Assembly: GCF_016801865.2 (NCBI RefSeq)
Contig: NC_068937.1
Span: 114,739,068-114,803,067 of the forward strand
Source: Culex pipiens pallens
Lineage: Eukaryota; Arthropoda; Insecta; Diptera; Culicidae
DNA: 64,000 nucleotides
Reading direction: 5' to 3'
The notes under the pieces were generated by a model. It had not been told where the DNA came from. It worked only from the letters and a program-made list of their open reading frames with translations, and made no database searches. This document shows, piece by piece, positions 24,406 through 36,200 of this stretch (position 1 is the stretch's first letter; each line of letters opens with the position of its first letter). The position numbers and the translations under genes were made by a program.

Positions 24406-25504
24406 ATGATGAATTTTCAACAAACAGCAATGAAGCGAACCGTTTCCGGCAGAGCTACCCGACCGGTGGTAAAAGAATCAATTATCGAGTCCGGTTCATC
24501 GGGTGACGAAAACGACGAATATTTAATGGACACGTACGTCGGCGATCCGCACAGATCGTAGAAAAAAATATGTTAACCCGACTGAACCCCTTCCCTCTTT
24601 CAGGCCCGACGAGAACCCGGCAAAGTACTGCCGACTGTGCTTCTCCATAGCTCAACCATTGGAACCGGTGTTCAGCGGTCCGCACGACCAGGGAGGGCAC
24701 ATAGCGCAGCTTATTCGGGAGAGTATGAACGTGTCGTTGACCGCACGGGAAGATCACCCGTGCGCCATTTGTCGCGAGTGCTTCCAGCGGCTGCACGAGT
24801 TTCAACGCTTTAGGTCGCTCTTTCACACGCTGAACCAGGTGGTTCGCCGCAAGAAAAACACCCAAAGGGCGGTCCTTGCTAAAAAGGCAAAGAAAAAGGC
24901 CAAAGTTTCCACCGCAGCCGCATCGGCAGCTGTTCCGATCGTTGACAGCACGACCAACGGACCGCCGGAGCTGCCCGCGAAAGGAGCGGATTGCATTGAA
25001 CTGTCCGATGAGGATGATGACAATCCGGTCGTGAGCAACGGTCCATCGGCGGAGACGGCCGAGGACATGGACGACGATCAGCCGTATATCGCGCTGGACG
25101 ACGACTGGTTCTGTTGTCGGCTGTGCAACCGAATGTTCCAGACGCTGGCGGTAATGATCGATCATCTTCGCGACATACACCCGGGGACCGTCAATGTTTA
25201 CCAAATGCCACCGGGCAGAGTCTCCGGTACGGATGAACAATCAAACATTATGAGCGAGGTCATGTCCGGTGGCGTGAGATTCTTCAAGTGTAACGATTGC
25301 GACACCATGCTGCGTCAGAAGAGTAACATGTTCAAACACTGGACTCGCTTCCACAAGGACGGTGCCATGAAAAAGTTGCACTGTGGAGTGGAAGGCTGTA
25401 CGCGGTTCTTCATGGATAGCAAAAGCTACCGGCGTCATCTGACAATTCATCACGGCATAACGGATCCGTCGAAAATACTGAAATATCAGATGCAGCAAAG
25501 CTAA
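24406..25504 (+). CDS. Gene D: ZAD plus three C2H2 fingers
   Basis: Exons 24406-24533 and 24604-25504, phase-2 intron with a GTACGT donor and a TTTCAG acceptor (342 residues; two tandem ATGs, the first used here). The first exon is short and acidic at its end. The second begins with TPDENPAKYCRLC, giving the ZAD (second pair CREC) at about residues 49-115. A lysine-rich stretch, an acidic linker and three C2H2 fingers follow (WFCCRLC, FFKCNDC, LHCGVEGC). It lacks the C-x(4-8)-C-x14-H-x4-H modules of genes A-C and so has the ordinary ZAD-C2H2 architecture. Likely a nuclear DNA-binding regulator, by family. Confidence 0.92.
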
Positions 25505-25542
25505 CGCGGTTTTTTTTCTGATGTATTAAATGATTGAACAGA

Positions 25543-25548
25543 AATAAA
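25543..25548 (+). terminator. Polyadenylation signal of gene D
   Basis: AATAAA 38 bp past the gene D stop codon. Confidence 0.6.
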
Positions 25549-25905
25549 TTAGTTGAAAAACTCAACTAGGATTTTAATCGGCGTTTTGACTACGTTAAAA
25601 GAAACTGGTGTTTTCGTTTGCACTGAAAGAAAAGCACATAGCAATATCACATGTTTTGCACATGAATCTGCCCCATACGACTAAGCATGTGAATGTCAAG
25701 TGTAAATTACTTGAAAATTTGTATCGTGCGGCATGCTTTATCCAACTGCAAGACACGTGAACTTGACGTGACGATTCACTTGATTTTGCCATGCTGCGCT
25801 TATGAATGTTATATGAGTTTGTAGTATTATTCGATCAATTTTCCTATGATAATCACGTGAAAAAAGTATGAAACAGCTTGTTTTTGTTTTCGTGGTAATG
25901 TTTTC

Positions 25906-26897
25906 TTTATTTCAGTAAATTCACATCACCGATTTGGAATTTACACACTATACATACCATACCAATCAGCATAGCGCACCAGGTACGCGTGCTGTAGCAA
26001 GAAGACGCTTCCATCTTTCTCGGTCTTGTGCTGATACTCTCCAATTTCCCAGGTTACAGATCTTCCGGATGTCACCATTCACTTGATCTCCCCAACGTGC
26101 GCGCGGTTTCCCTGCTCTTCTGCCTGTACCGCCAGCTGGTTCAGCGCGGTCAAAAAGCAGTCTGACAGGCTGGCTCTCGTCCATTCGGGCGACATGGCCG
26201 GCCCACCTGAGCCTCCCGATCTTCGCCTGGGTGGCGATGGTCGGTTCTTCAAGAAGCGCGTGCAGTTCGTGGTTCATGCGTCGTCGCCACACTCCGTCAG
26301 ACACCTGCACTCCACCGTAGATCGTTCGCAGCACCTTTCGTTCGAAAACTCCAAGGGCTCGTTCGTCCTCCTGCCGCATCGTCCAGGTCTCGTGGCCATA
26401 GAGGAATCGGTCTAATCAGTGTTTTGTACATCGTCAGCTTCGTGCGGCGTTGCACTCGATCCGATGTGAGGGTCTTCCGTAATCCGAAGTACGCACGATT
26501 CCCAGCAAAAATACGAGTCCGGATCTCTTTGCTGGTGTCGTTGTCAGCGGTTACCAGCGATCCCAAGTACACGAACTCGCTCACCTCCTCCAACTCATCA
26601 TCATCCACAGCTAGAGGGGTGAGACTTGGGGGGCCGACGTCCTTCGAGCCCCTTCCTCTCATGTACTTTGTCTTCGTCGTATTCATGCCAAGCCCTACAC
26701 GCCTTGCTTGTACCTTCAGTCGGGTGTAAATATCTTTCACCGTCTCCAAGTTTCTTGCCACAATGTCGATGTCATCGGCAAAAGCAAGCAACTGGTAGGA
26801 CTTGTTCATGATCGTGCCACTCGTTTCGATGCCCGCCCTTCGAATGATGCCCTCAAGAACGACCACGAATTTCAGCACCAAAAGGAATCAGCATGTG
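25906..26897 (-). pseudogene. Non-LTR retrotransposon reverse transcriptase fragment, 5'-truncated and frameshifted
   Basis: On the minus strand, frame one (26881-26408) contains the reverse-transcriptase catalytic box FADDIDIV, then the VYLGSLVT and TMYKTLIRP region. After about 26405 the frame changes and continues as GHETWTMRQEDE...LRWAGHVARMDE to a stop at 25966. Together these cover the C-terminal half of a LINE polymerase. The endonuclease and most of the palm are missing. A minus-strand AATAAA near 25907-25912 may mark the 3' end. It is a dead copy; the clade is not assigned. Confidence 0.85.
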
Positions 26898-27093
26898 CCG
26901 GTTGTTGCCTTCTTAAACCAATTGAAAGAATTTTTGATCTAAATCAATTGTGCTATAAAATTTATATAATTTTGTGGCACAGTCATTGACGTCCTAGTTG
27001 GCAATAATTGATTAATGACGATTATAATATAATCGGGATAATCGTTACCAAAAGGAATCAGCATGTGTAGCATGTAATGATTTTACAAATTTA

Positions 27094-27267
27094 GGGAGCG
27101 TTCTTTTATTACGTAACGCAGTAGGGGGGGAGGGGGGGGGGGTTGGAGGCCGTGTTACGCTCCATACAAAATATTTAAAATTTGTATGGAAATTTTGTTA
27201 CGAGGGGGGGGGGGGGAGGGGGTCTAAAAGTCCGATTTTTCGCGTTACGTAATAAAAGAACGCTCCC
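27094..27267. mobile_element. Harbinger-type MITE with same-strand poly-G tracts (174 bp)
   Basis: Terminal inverted repeats start GGGAGCGTTCTTTTATTACG. The 3-bp TTA flanks (27091-27093 and 27268-27270) fit the PIF/Harbinger target. Inside are two long G runs on the same strand (27124-27142 and 27204-27223), which breaks the otherwise palindromic design. A diverged relic of the same ends lies at about 48660-48820. Confidence 0.75.
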
Positions 27268-27516
27268 TTAACAGTTTCTTTGCTCATTTTCAAAAAAAAA
27301 TTTGAGAACTTTTAGTTTTTAATGTGTTTTCGTTGTAGGAATTGTAAAGCTGATCACTCGTATCTTAATATTTCGACTTCTAAAATTTCAACATCCCGGT
27401 GTAACGCTTATGATGCTGATCTGGGTGCTGAAAAGACAGAATGCGTAACGTGATTTCCAAATGATTTCCACTACTCCTCACTAATACAACTGCACTACAG
27501 CTGCAAACATAAACAT

Positions 27517-28829
27517 TAGGGTGTTTCAGCCAAACAAAAAAGTTCTCAGAATCAGGCAAACCGAGGTTCCCCTAGTAGAGGATACCCATAGGGACTCTCA
27601 TGCCAAATATCAGCCCATTTGGTTGAGAATTGGCCTGTCCCCAGCGGTTCAAAGTTTACATGTAAATTACTATGGGATTTTTATGCGAGTTAGATTGTAA
27701 ATTTCAAATATCGCGATCGTCTTTCTCGTTAGTCAGTCGGGTTTCTTTGTTCTATGATTCGCGATTGTTTCATGGGAAGATTCGTTCTTAATTGCGTTAG
27801 CATAATATAAATGTTTTATCTTTTCAGCGCATTCATGCATGCTGTTGATAAGGGAAACATTATTTGATCGTTGAAGCGTATGACCGATTGTGTTGATAGG
27901 ATATTACGGTTCTGTTCAGTAACGGAGAAGGACAACCATGGGTGGTCTCTCATGCTCATGCTCATGCTCATGCTCAAATTACTATGGGATTTTTATGCTT
28001 TTCGTTCAATCGTTCCTACAGGCCTGGGGACAACATGGATTCACTCGGAATAAAGACAGGTGTGTAGGGGATGGTCCAATGAACACATTCTAGAAGGAAT
28101 TAGGCTTGTCCATTCTGTCCCCAAGGTGCGCATTGGATCGACGTCCGGTGTCTCCAGAATCATCGATTCACCCTTCAAATGTACGCATTGTCCTTAGTAT
28201 GCTATGACGGCTAGGAGAAAATTACGACGCCCCATGTCAGACGGTGAACACGTGGCAGAGCATTCACTCAAGTTTTGGCTCAGAAACATACTTTAAAGTA
28301 ATAAAATTATAATTTTTGATGTTCCTGTAACAATTTTAACTATTCCAAATAACGTAACATGATGATTTTATAATAATAATGCAATCGATGCCTATCCACG
28401 TGGTCGCCGTCTGATATGTGGCGTCGTAATTTTCAGCTAGGCGTCATAGCATACTAAGGAAATGCGATGATTTTGAAGGGTGAATCGATGATTCTGGGGA
28501 CACCGGACGTCGATCCAATGCGCACCTTGGGGACAGAATGGACAAGCCTAATTCCTTCTAGAACGTGTTCATTGGACCATCCCCTACCCACCTGTCTTTA
28601 TTCCGAGTGAATCTATGTTGTCCCCAGACCTGTAGGAACGATTGAACGAAAAGCATAAAAATCCCATAGTAATTTACATGTAAACTTTGAACCGCTGGGG
28701 ACAGGCCAATTCTCAACCAAATGGGCTGATATTTGGCATCTGGCATGAGAGTCCCTATGGGTATCCTCTACTAGGGGAACCTCGGTTTGCCTGATTCTGA
28801 GAACTTTTGGTTTTGGATGAAACACCCTA
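27517..28829. mobile_element. Foldback element of 1.3 kb
   Basis: The ends TAGGGTGTTTCA and TGAAACACCCTA are flanked by ATAAACAT (27509-27516 and 28830-28837). The arms are long inverted copies covering most of the element. The left arm carries a 289-bp insertion at 27687-27975. It contains no transposase. Confidence 0.85.
27687..27975 (+). mobile_element. Short retroposon with a hexamer-repeat tail
   Basis: It is flanked by a perfect 23-bp duplication (27664-27686 and 27976-27998). It ends in about four copies of ATGCTC, as in retroposons that use simple-repeat 3' tails. The empty site is preserved in the opposite arm of the same foldback (about 28653-28675). No tRNA-like promoter is recognised, so it may be the 3' end of a LINE. 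Confidence 0.75.
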
Positions 28830-28837
28830 ATAAACAT

Positions 28838-30225
28838 AGTAGAAGGCTTTGTTCAAGCTCAAGCGTGACATATTTTTTGCTGCTGAAGTGACTCGTTTTG
28901 AAACATTTTGGATCTGATGATATTATAGTTTTCGCTGAAAAATTAAGTTTTTCGTGCTTTTTTTGTTCGTAGACAAAACGATGGGCGGTTAAAAAAGTCC
29001 TTCTTTATTTTCATCGTGATGAAATATTGCGTCAGAAGTGGGGGAATTTTGTGAATCAGAAGAGCAACCGGATGGAATTTACGAGATTATGTATCTTTGA
29101 AGCGCAGTGATAATACAGGAGTAAGATTATTCAATGTTATTTGGCAGGTGCCATTACCAGTTACTGATAATTCGTCTTAAACAATTCGTAAACATAGGTT
29201 TTGAGTGAGACATAGCGCTTATGGAAATGTAAGCAACGAATTATGACAATCTCGATTTTATCCCTTTTCTTAAGACTGACTCAAAAGCCCCACGACTTTT
29301 TTTCCTGACAAAATAAATTATAGATCGTTTACAATACTTGCCAATTCTTGGCATCATTTTTCAAACAGTAAATTAGTTCCGCTTTGACAGTTCTAAATTG
29401 AGGCCGCTTTGCAGACAACTATTCTGCACCCAGATGCTGATGATGATGAAACGTTCACACACAAAAACAACAATAACAACACCATAAAATTCATAGCTAA
29501 CAATATCGAAACTATTAATATTTTCTTTTATTTGCAAAATAATAAACATATTGTTACTCATAGATTTTAGTTTTCCTTTAACTTGTTATGTTTGCTGTTA
29601 TTTTCTTCACCGCACTGTCACAGCAATTCACATGTCGTTCACAAACGTTTCTTCTGTTTCTTTGTCCGTTCGCGCGCACGTCCTTATTAAAACAGTCGTT
29701 GACTCACATTCACGCACCCACACGTACACACTCGCGCGTTCCTTTTTCAACATTCTTAGTCGCTTTTCCTGCTATAGTAGCTTAATATGATATTTTTGTT
29801 AACACAAAAGAAAACTTGTTTGTCACTATAATATAAACCTGTGATTTCTTTTTTTCTGTAACACTGTTTGCCTTTTTTTTGGAATAATATGCTTTGTGTT
29901 GAATGTTTGTTAAACTATATAAAATTTGTTTATTATTATTTTTTTTTACAAATCAACTCTGCGTTAAACCCCAAGAAGGTTATACCTTGCGCAACCTCAC
30001 TCTCGTCCTTTCGCATGCGAGAAGCTGTAAATTTTGAGCTTCCAATCAAATCACATATTCCACGTGCCAAAAAAACAATCGCGCAGTAGGCTGCGCACAC
30101 TTGATACACGCACTTTCACACTCGTCATCGTCGTCCCAGCAAGCATTGACAAAAACACAGAATCATCAAACAAAAACACAAGATGACACTCGTCTAAGTC
30201 TAGTCGACTTGGGTTCTTTTTGTTT
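28838..30225. other. Gene-free interval before the RNFT gene
   Basis: AT-rich sequence in which I recognise no exon or bounded mobile element. The part nearest 30225 would include the 3' untranslated region of the RNFT-like gene. Confidence 0.4.
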
Positions 30226-33200
30226 CTAGTAGAGCTGCAGGAAGAACGTGGTCGCTCCATCCCGATAGGACGGATCGTCCACGATCTTGGCCCGGCACAG
30301 CGGACACGTTTGCTCCCGATCGAACCAGGTGCCCACGCACAGCTCGCAGAAGATGTGATTACACTCGAGCAGCACGGGACTGTTGAAATTGTCGTGACAG
30401 ATTGGGCACTGGCCACCGCAAGCCTGCAGCTGCTCCTTCGACGGGATCGTTCCGTAGCTCTGGGGAGAGAGAACACAAAAATGCAACAATTAGTATCCCG
30501 TTGATCAGGTTTACGCCAAACAATTCGCAAGAGACCATGAAAAGCCGCCCAATCCGACCGAACCACTCGAACGGTAGCGAGATCCAGACGAATCTCTGCG
30601 CCGAGGACGGTCCCAACAGAAGCAGATCTTCCTCGACTCCCTCCGCCGACGAGGTGGGTCCTCCGGTAGAACTCGACGAGGAGCATTCCGTTGGTTCCAT
30701 TCTGGACGGCACGCTGTCAGCTATTGATCATGGCCGGCGGCAGCGCAGGTTGTCACCACGCGCGATCTGCTGAACTGAAACTGTCCAAGTCATTCCAACA
30801 AGATGTGAAGACAGCCTAGCCAAGTAGGCGCGAGCGCGGGCCCCCCTTCTATTGGTAATGGTTTTTAATGGGTGTGTTTAATATTCATAGCCTGCTGCTG
30901 TTCGGCACGGTTGCCGTTAGCTATGGCTAGCTGAGCTGGGGTATTGCATCAAGTTGATACAGAGCGGCTGCCGAGCAAGGAGGTGAAGGTAAAACAAAAG
31001 TGGGGGGTGCCACAGGTTGGTCGAGCGGGCGGCTTTATTTTCACTTTCATTGTTTGGATGTTTTTATTTCGTGGTCGCCGACCAATTCGCGAATCGATAG
31101 TATTGGGGGTGCTCAAGTATTAGCTAAATAACTCGATACTTGAGTTGGATGTTAAAAGAAAATAATAAAAAAGCACGAAGAATTTTTTTCATGATTCAAT
31201 AACCCTAAGCCTCGACTATCCGCTCATTACCGCCATTTTGGTCGGCATCTTGGATTTAATTACGGATTGGCAGAGCACTTTGCTTTAAAGTTTTGGAGAA
31301 TTCCTGAGTTCAACGACCCAAAACAAAACAACGAATAATTTACTTTTTTCGTGAACTAAACTGATTTTTTCCAAGAACTTCGGATAATCACTCAGTCGCC
31401 AGCCAGCGACAAGTTAAGACGTGTTTTGCTCGTGTTGTCATCTCGCGTGCTTGGAAGTTTTTGACAGATGGAGATGGAGGAATCCTCCGGAGAAAAAGTT
31501 GAGAAGACCCTGCTCAACAATAACAAGTTCAGCCCGCTAGCGGATAACAAAAACAACAACAATGCCAGCCCAGCAGGAGGAGGGGACGCCCCGGCGGTTC
31601 CACCACCCGGCCAGTCGGCAGGTAAACAAAAGCAACCACCTTTGGTGGTGAAGAACACCACGGATTTTTACAAGCTCGTGGCGATAGTGGAAAGTTGTGA
31701 ATTAGGTTTCAAACCGATTTACAAACTAACTCGATTTGGAACCAAGGTGACCTGCTTCTCTATCAAAGATTTTGATAAGTTGCAAGAGCTACTCAAGAGG
31801 CAGTATTTGTAAATATTGCTCGGTTTGTTCTAGAGGTCGTATCGAGGTGCTCCGATTTGGATGAAACTTTCAGCGTTTGTTTGTCTATGTATGAGATGAA
31901 CTCATGTCAAATATGAGCCCTCTACGACAAAGGGAAGTGGGGTAAAACGGGCTTTGAAGTTTGAGGTAAAAAAAACATAAAAAATCTTAAAATTGCTCGC
32001 ATTTCCGTAAAACTTCATCAATTCCAACTCTCTTAGATGCATTCGAAAGGTCTTTTGAAGCACTTCAAAATGTGCCATAGACATCCAGGATTGGTTTGAC
32101 TTTTTCTCATAGCTTTTGCAAATTACTGTCAAAAATGGATTTTTTTTAAACCTTAATATCTTTTTCCAACAGCCTCCAACACCCATACTCCTATAGGTCA
32201 AAAGATAGGCAAATTCATGGACTATAAGCCTATGGTATTAACTTTTTGGCCAATCGCAGTTTTTCTCATAGTTTTTCGATTTTTCTACAACAAACAATTT
32301 ACAGCGTTAGTTTTTACCCTGCTGGCCTCCATAGCGGCACTTTTTGGTTTCAATTTTGTCATATTCGGAATCCTCGGACAATTTCACGTAAGTTAGATGT
32401 ATTGGAATTGCAATTTTGATTTAAAAAATAATTAAATAAAACATTTTAGAAAAAAGAAATAGATTTTATTTACCCTATGATCAATACGTCAAATGCTGTA
32501 TCAAGTAGGCAAAAACCTGTTTTATCCTGAACCCAACAAATTGTTAAAAAATATTTTGATTCATTCTAAATGGCAATTTATCCAATCAAATTTACAACTC
32601 CAATACTTCTAATTTACGTGAAATTGTCCGAGGATTCCGAATATGACAAAATTGAGACCAACAAGTGCCGCTATGGAGGCCTACAGGGCAAAAACTAACG
32701 TTGTAAAATGTTTGTTGTAGAAAAATCGAAAAACTATGAGAAAAACTGCGATTGGCCAAAAAGTTATTACCATAGGCATGAAATTGCCTATCTTTTGACC
32801 TGTTGTTGGAGGCTGTTGGAAAAAGATATTAAGGTTTTAAAAAAAATCCATTTTTGACAGTAATTTGCAAAAGCTAAGAGAAAAAGTCAAACCAATCCTG
32901 GATGTCTATGGCACATTTTGAAGTGCTTCAAAAGACCTTTCGAATGCATCTAAGAGAGTTGGAATTGATGAAGTTATACGGAAATGCGAGCAATTTTAAG
33001 TTTTTTTTTATGTTTTTTTGACCTCAAACTTCGAAGCCCGTTTTACCACACTTCCCTTTGTCGTAGAGGGCTCATATTTGACATGAGTTCATCTCATACA
33101 TAGACAAACAAACGCTGAAAGTTTCATCCAAATCGGAGCACCTCGATACGACCTGTTACACATTGGTGAAAAACTCGCTCTCAAGAAGAAGAAAGTGGAA

Positions 33201-36200
33201 TTCTACACCCACGATTGACGGAGCGAACGAAATCATCGGGTGGTTCTTCGTGGTTTTCCTGATGAACTGAAACCGGACGAGGTCAAGTACCTTCTGAAGA
33301 GGGATCTCAAGCTGGACGCGCTGGAGGTGCATATCATCAAGCGGAAGGAAAAGTCCACCGTGGACGAAACTCCGTACATTGTGGTCTTCCCCAAGGGATA
33401 CACCAATCTGAAGAAGCTCTCTGCAATGAAAGTTGTGGCAAGCACTATCATCCGGTGGGAGGCCTACCGGAACAAGCGGCCGAACGTGACCCAGTGCAGG
33501 AACTGCTAGCAACTGGGTCATGGAACCAGGAACTGTCACCTGAAAGGCAGGTGCAACAACTGTGGGGGTCCCCACAAGACGGACGAGTGCAAAGTCCAAG
33601 AAGCCGAGCCGAAGCGGTGTGCCAACTGCTCTGGAGCCCACGAAGCCACGGACCGCAGCTGCCCTAAGCGTGCGGACTTCATCCGGAGGCGCCAGCAGGC
33701 GTCGAAACCGAAACCGCCGGCAAGGAAGGCGGAGAAGCAGAGTTTAGCAGTTCCGGCTTTTACGCCGGCGGAGTTCCCTTCGCTGCCGGGCGCAGTTCCG
33801 GACGGAAAATCCAAGGATCGCCCTCGTCCCGCAGGAAGCAGCCAAGGTGGCCCCCGAGACGGTGGAGCCACGGAGAAGGAAGCCGGGGAGGTACTCTACA
33901 GTTCGGCTGAGCTGTGGGGGATTTTCTCCGAGTACATCGGCAGGTTCAAGACCTGCAAGACCCGCTTGGACCAAGTAACCCTCGTCAGTTACATGATCTC
34001 CAAGTATGGAATTTAATGAGTTTTTTTTTGTTATTATATATTGTTTTACTGATCCTCGGTCCCAACCGGGTCACAGCACCTAAAAGGACCTAATAAAAAA
34101 TAAGTTAAGAAAAAAAAAACTTCGGATGATCGAGTCTAGGCTATCCATTCCATTCGGAATTGTTCCAGACTTCAAAGAATAATTTAGAGTTTTTTTTGAA
34201 AGGGTCCTTTCTCGGAATAGTTTTCAAAAAGCCGTAAGAGGTATTCGACCTATTTACGAAAAACAAATTTCAAAAATGCTTTAGATTGTACATCTACACG
34301 TCTTCCAAGTGCCCCAAACTATAAATAAATGAATGTTGTTACAATTTGGAGGAAAATATTCGTTAATCTGAATTAAATGCAGAGAATTTAAGAGTGCTGA
34401 TCAGATTTCTTCCAATGTTATTGACGGATTCACCCTTAACCCATACATTTTACAATCGGGTCATTCTCCGCCAATTCACACAACAGTTGCCCCGACCCCA
34501 TTTTTTGGTCCATTTTCAAAATCAAACCATCCACATTAACGACCCCCGGGTCTTTTGTGGTCTCTATTGCAAGTTTCTGCTCGAACCTAGGAGTCCGAAG
34601 GCTTGAATGGGGAGAGCACCCAAACCTCTTTCTACTCCAAGGAACCTTCCACCCCAGTGTTTGAACTGACGACCTTTGGATTGCGAGTCCAACCGCCGCC
34701 AGCGATTCCACCGGAGTAGGAATCATCCGGAAATCATCAACCCAGAATCATCCGCTTACAAAGCGGACAGCGTAACCATTCGGCCACGCACTGCCACGGA
34801 AAAAATACGTGTTTCTCAATAATTTGCAGCCTGAAATGGTGATGATTTGAAAATTTGGTGTTAAATTGAATTTTATGTGAAATTAGACGACCGATTTGAG
34901 ACGTAAATAGCAAAGCAAAGTAATCCACTTTAACGACCCCCGGGTCTTTTGTGGTCTCTGTTGCAAGTACCTGCTCATTTCTAGGCGTCCAAAAGTTATG
35001 TGTGGTGAGTCACCCAAAACCTCTTTTACGCAAATGTACCGACGTTTTACTTCCCCATCCGATAGAAGGCCATGAGGATAAGGTGGGAATCGAACCCGCG
35101 CCGCATAGCAACTTAGGGATCGGCAGCCGAAGCCACTAACCACCGCGCCACGTGGACCCACATTTGAGACGACGATTTGAGAGGTACTCAGATTAAAAAA
35201 AACAACGTATTTTTCATTTAAAAAAAAACAAAATTTGTTTTAAGTTTTTTTCGAATCTGCAATAACTCAGAAAGGTATTTTTTTCATTCAGAACAAAAAT
35301 TTTCATTTAAAATATTCATTAGACTGTATGTAACTAAACATGGCAGAGCTTTTAAAACTACTTTTGTGTTTTTTCGATGAAAAATACGTTTTTTCGGAAT
35401 GCTGAGTTCGCTATCAAATCGGGCGTCCAATTTTGCATAACAATCACTTTGACACTCAATTTGCAAGCCATCGCCAAATTATAAAAATTACGTCTTTTTT
35501 CATACGTTCAAAAATGGAAGGGATCGTACCGAACCTCCGTCACGTGATATAAAAAAAGACCTCAACATTACGGGGGAACTTCCGGATTTATTTCTATACA
35601 AAAATAAATCATGGCTTTATTTAAGTTTATCGTTAATCTGTATTGTTTTATTCACTTTTAATGAAAATACTCCGTCTAAAGGCGGGATGTTTTTTTATTG
35701 ATGGTTCGATTATTCGAAGTCCCATACAAACCATCGGATATTCGAAACTTCGGATAATCGAGGCTTCGGGTAATTCAGTCTGAATTACAGTATTCTTATT
35801 TTTGAAAATTTTTCAAATATCAAAATAGATTACATTTAAAACACTTGTGGGGAGTCATACAGTCAAACTGTTGATTGAATTGTAGTAAAATAAAGCATTT
35901 TTAAATATTTTTTTATTCGCATTGAATCTCCCAATGTTCGAAGCATTAAACAAAAAAAAAGTTCAAAGATCTCTTTACTGATGTATATATTAGAAAAAAA
36001 GACCTTAAATATTTTGCACATCACCAGTTATGCGCGATCAAAGCACACCAGGCGCGAGATGCGCGTGACGACGAACACGAAAAACACGTGTGTACTTCAC
36101 CACAACCACCACGACGCACACAGCCAACTGTGTGTTAGTCACTCTCATCACGATCGTACACGATCTGCAACTTTGGAATGCTGCTGCTGCTGCTTTCGAC

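Noticed and set aside
29551..29790. 79-codon plus-strand frame
   Set aside because: No domain, no splice or codon evidence, and AT-rich intergenic context.
33156..33641. 161-codon minus-strand frame
   Set aside because: It is the antisense of the gag pseudogene and has no recognisable features.
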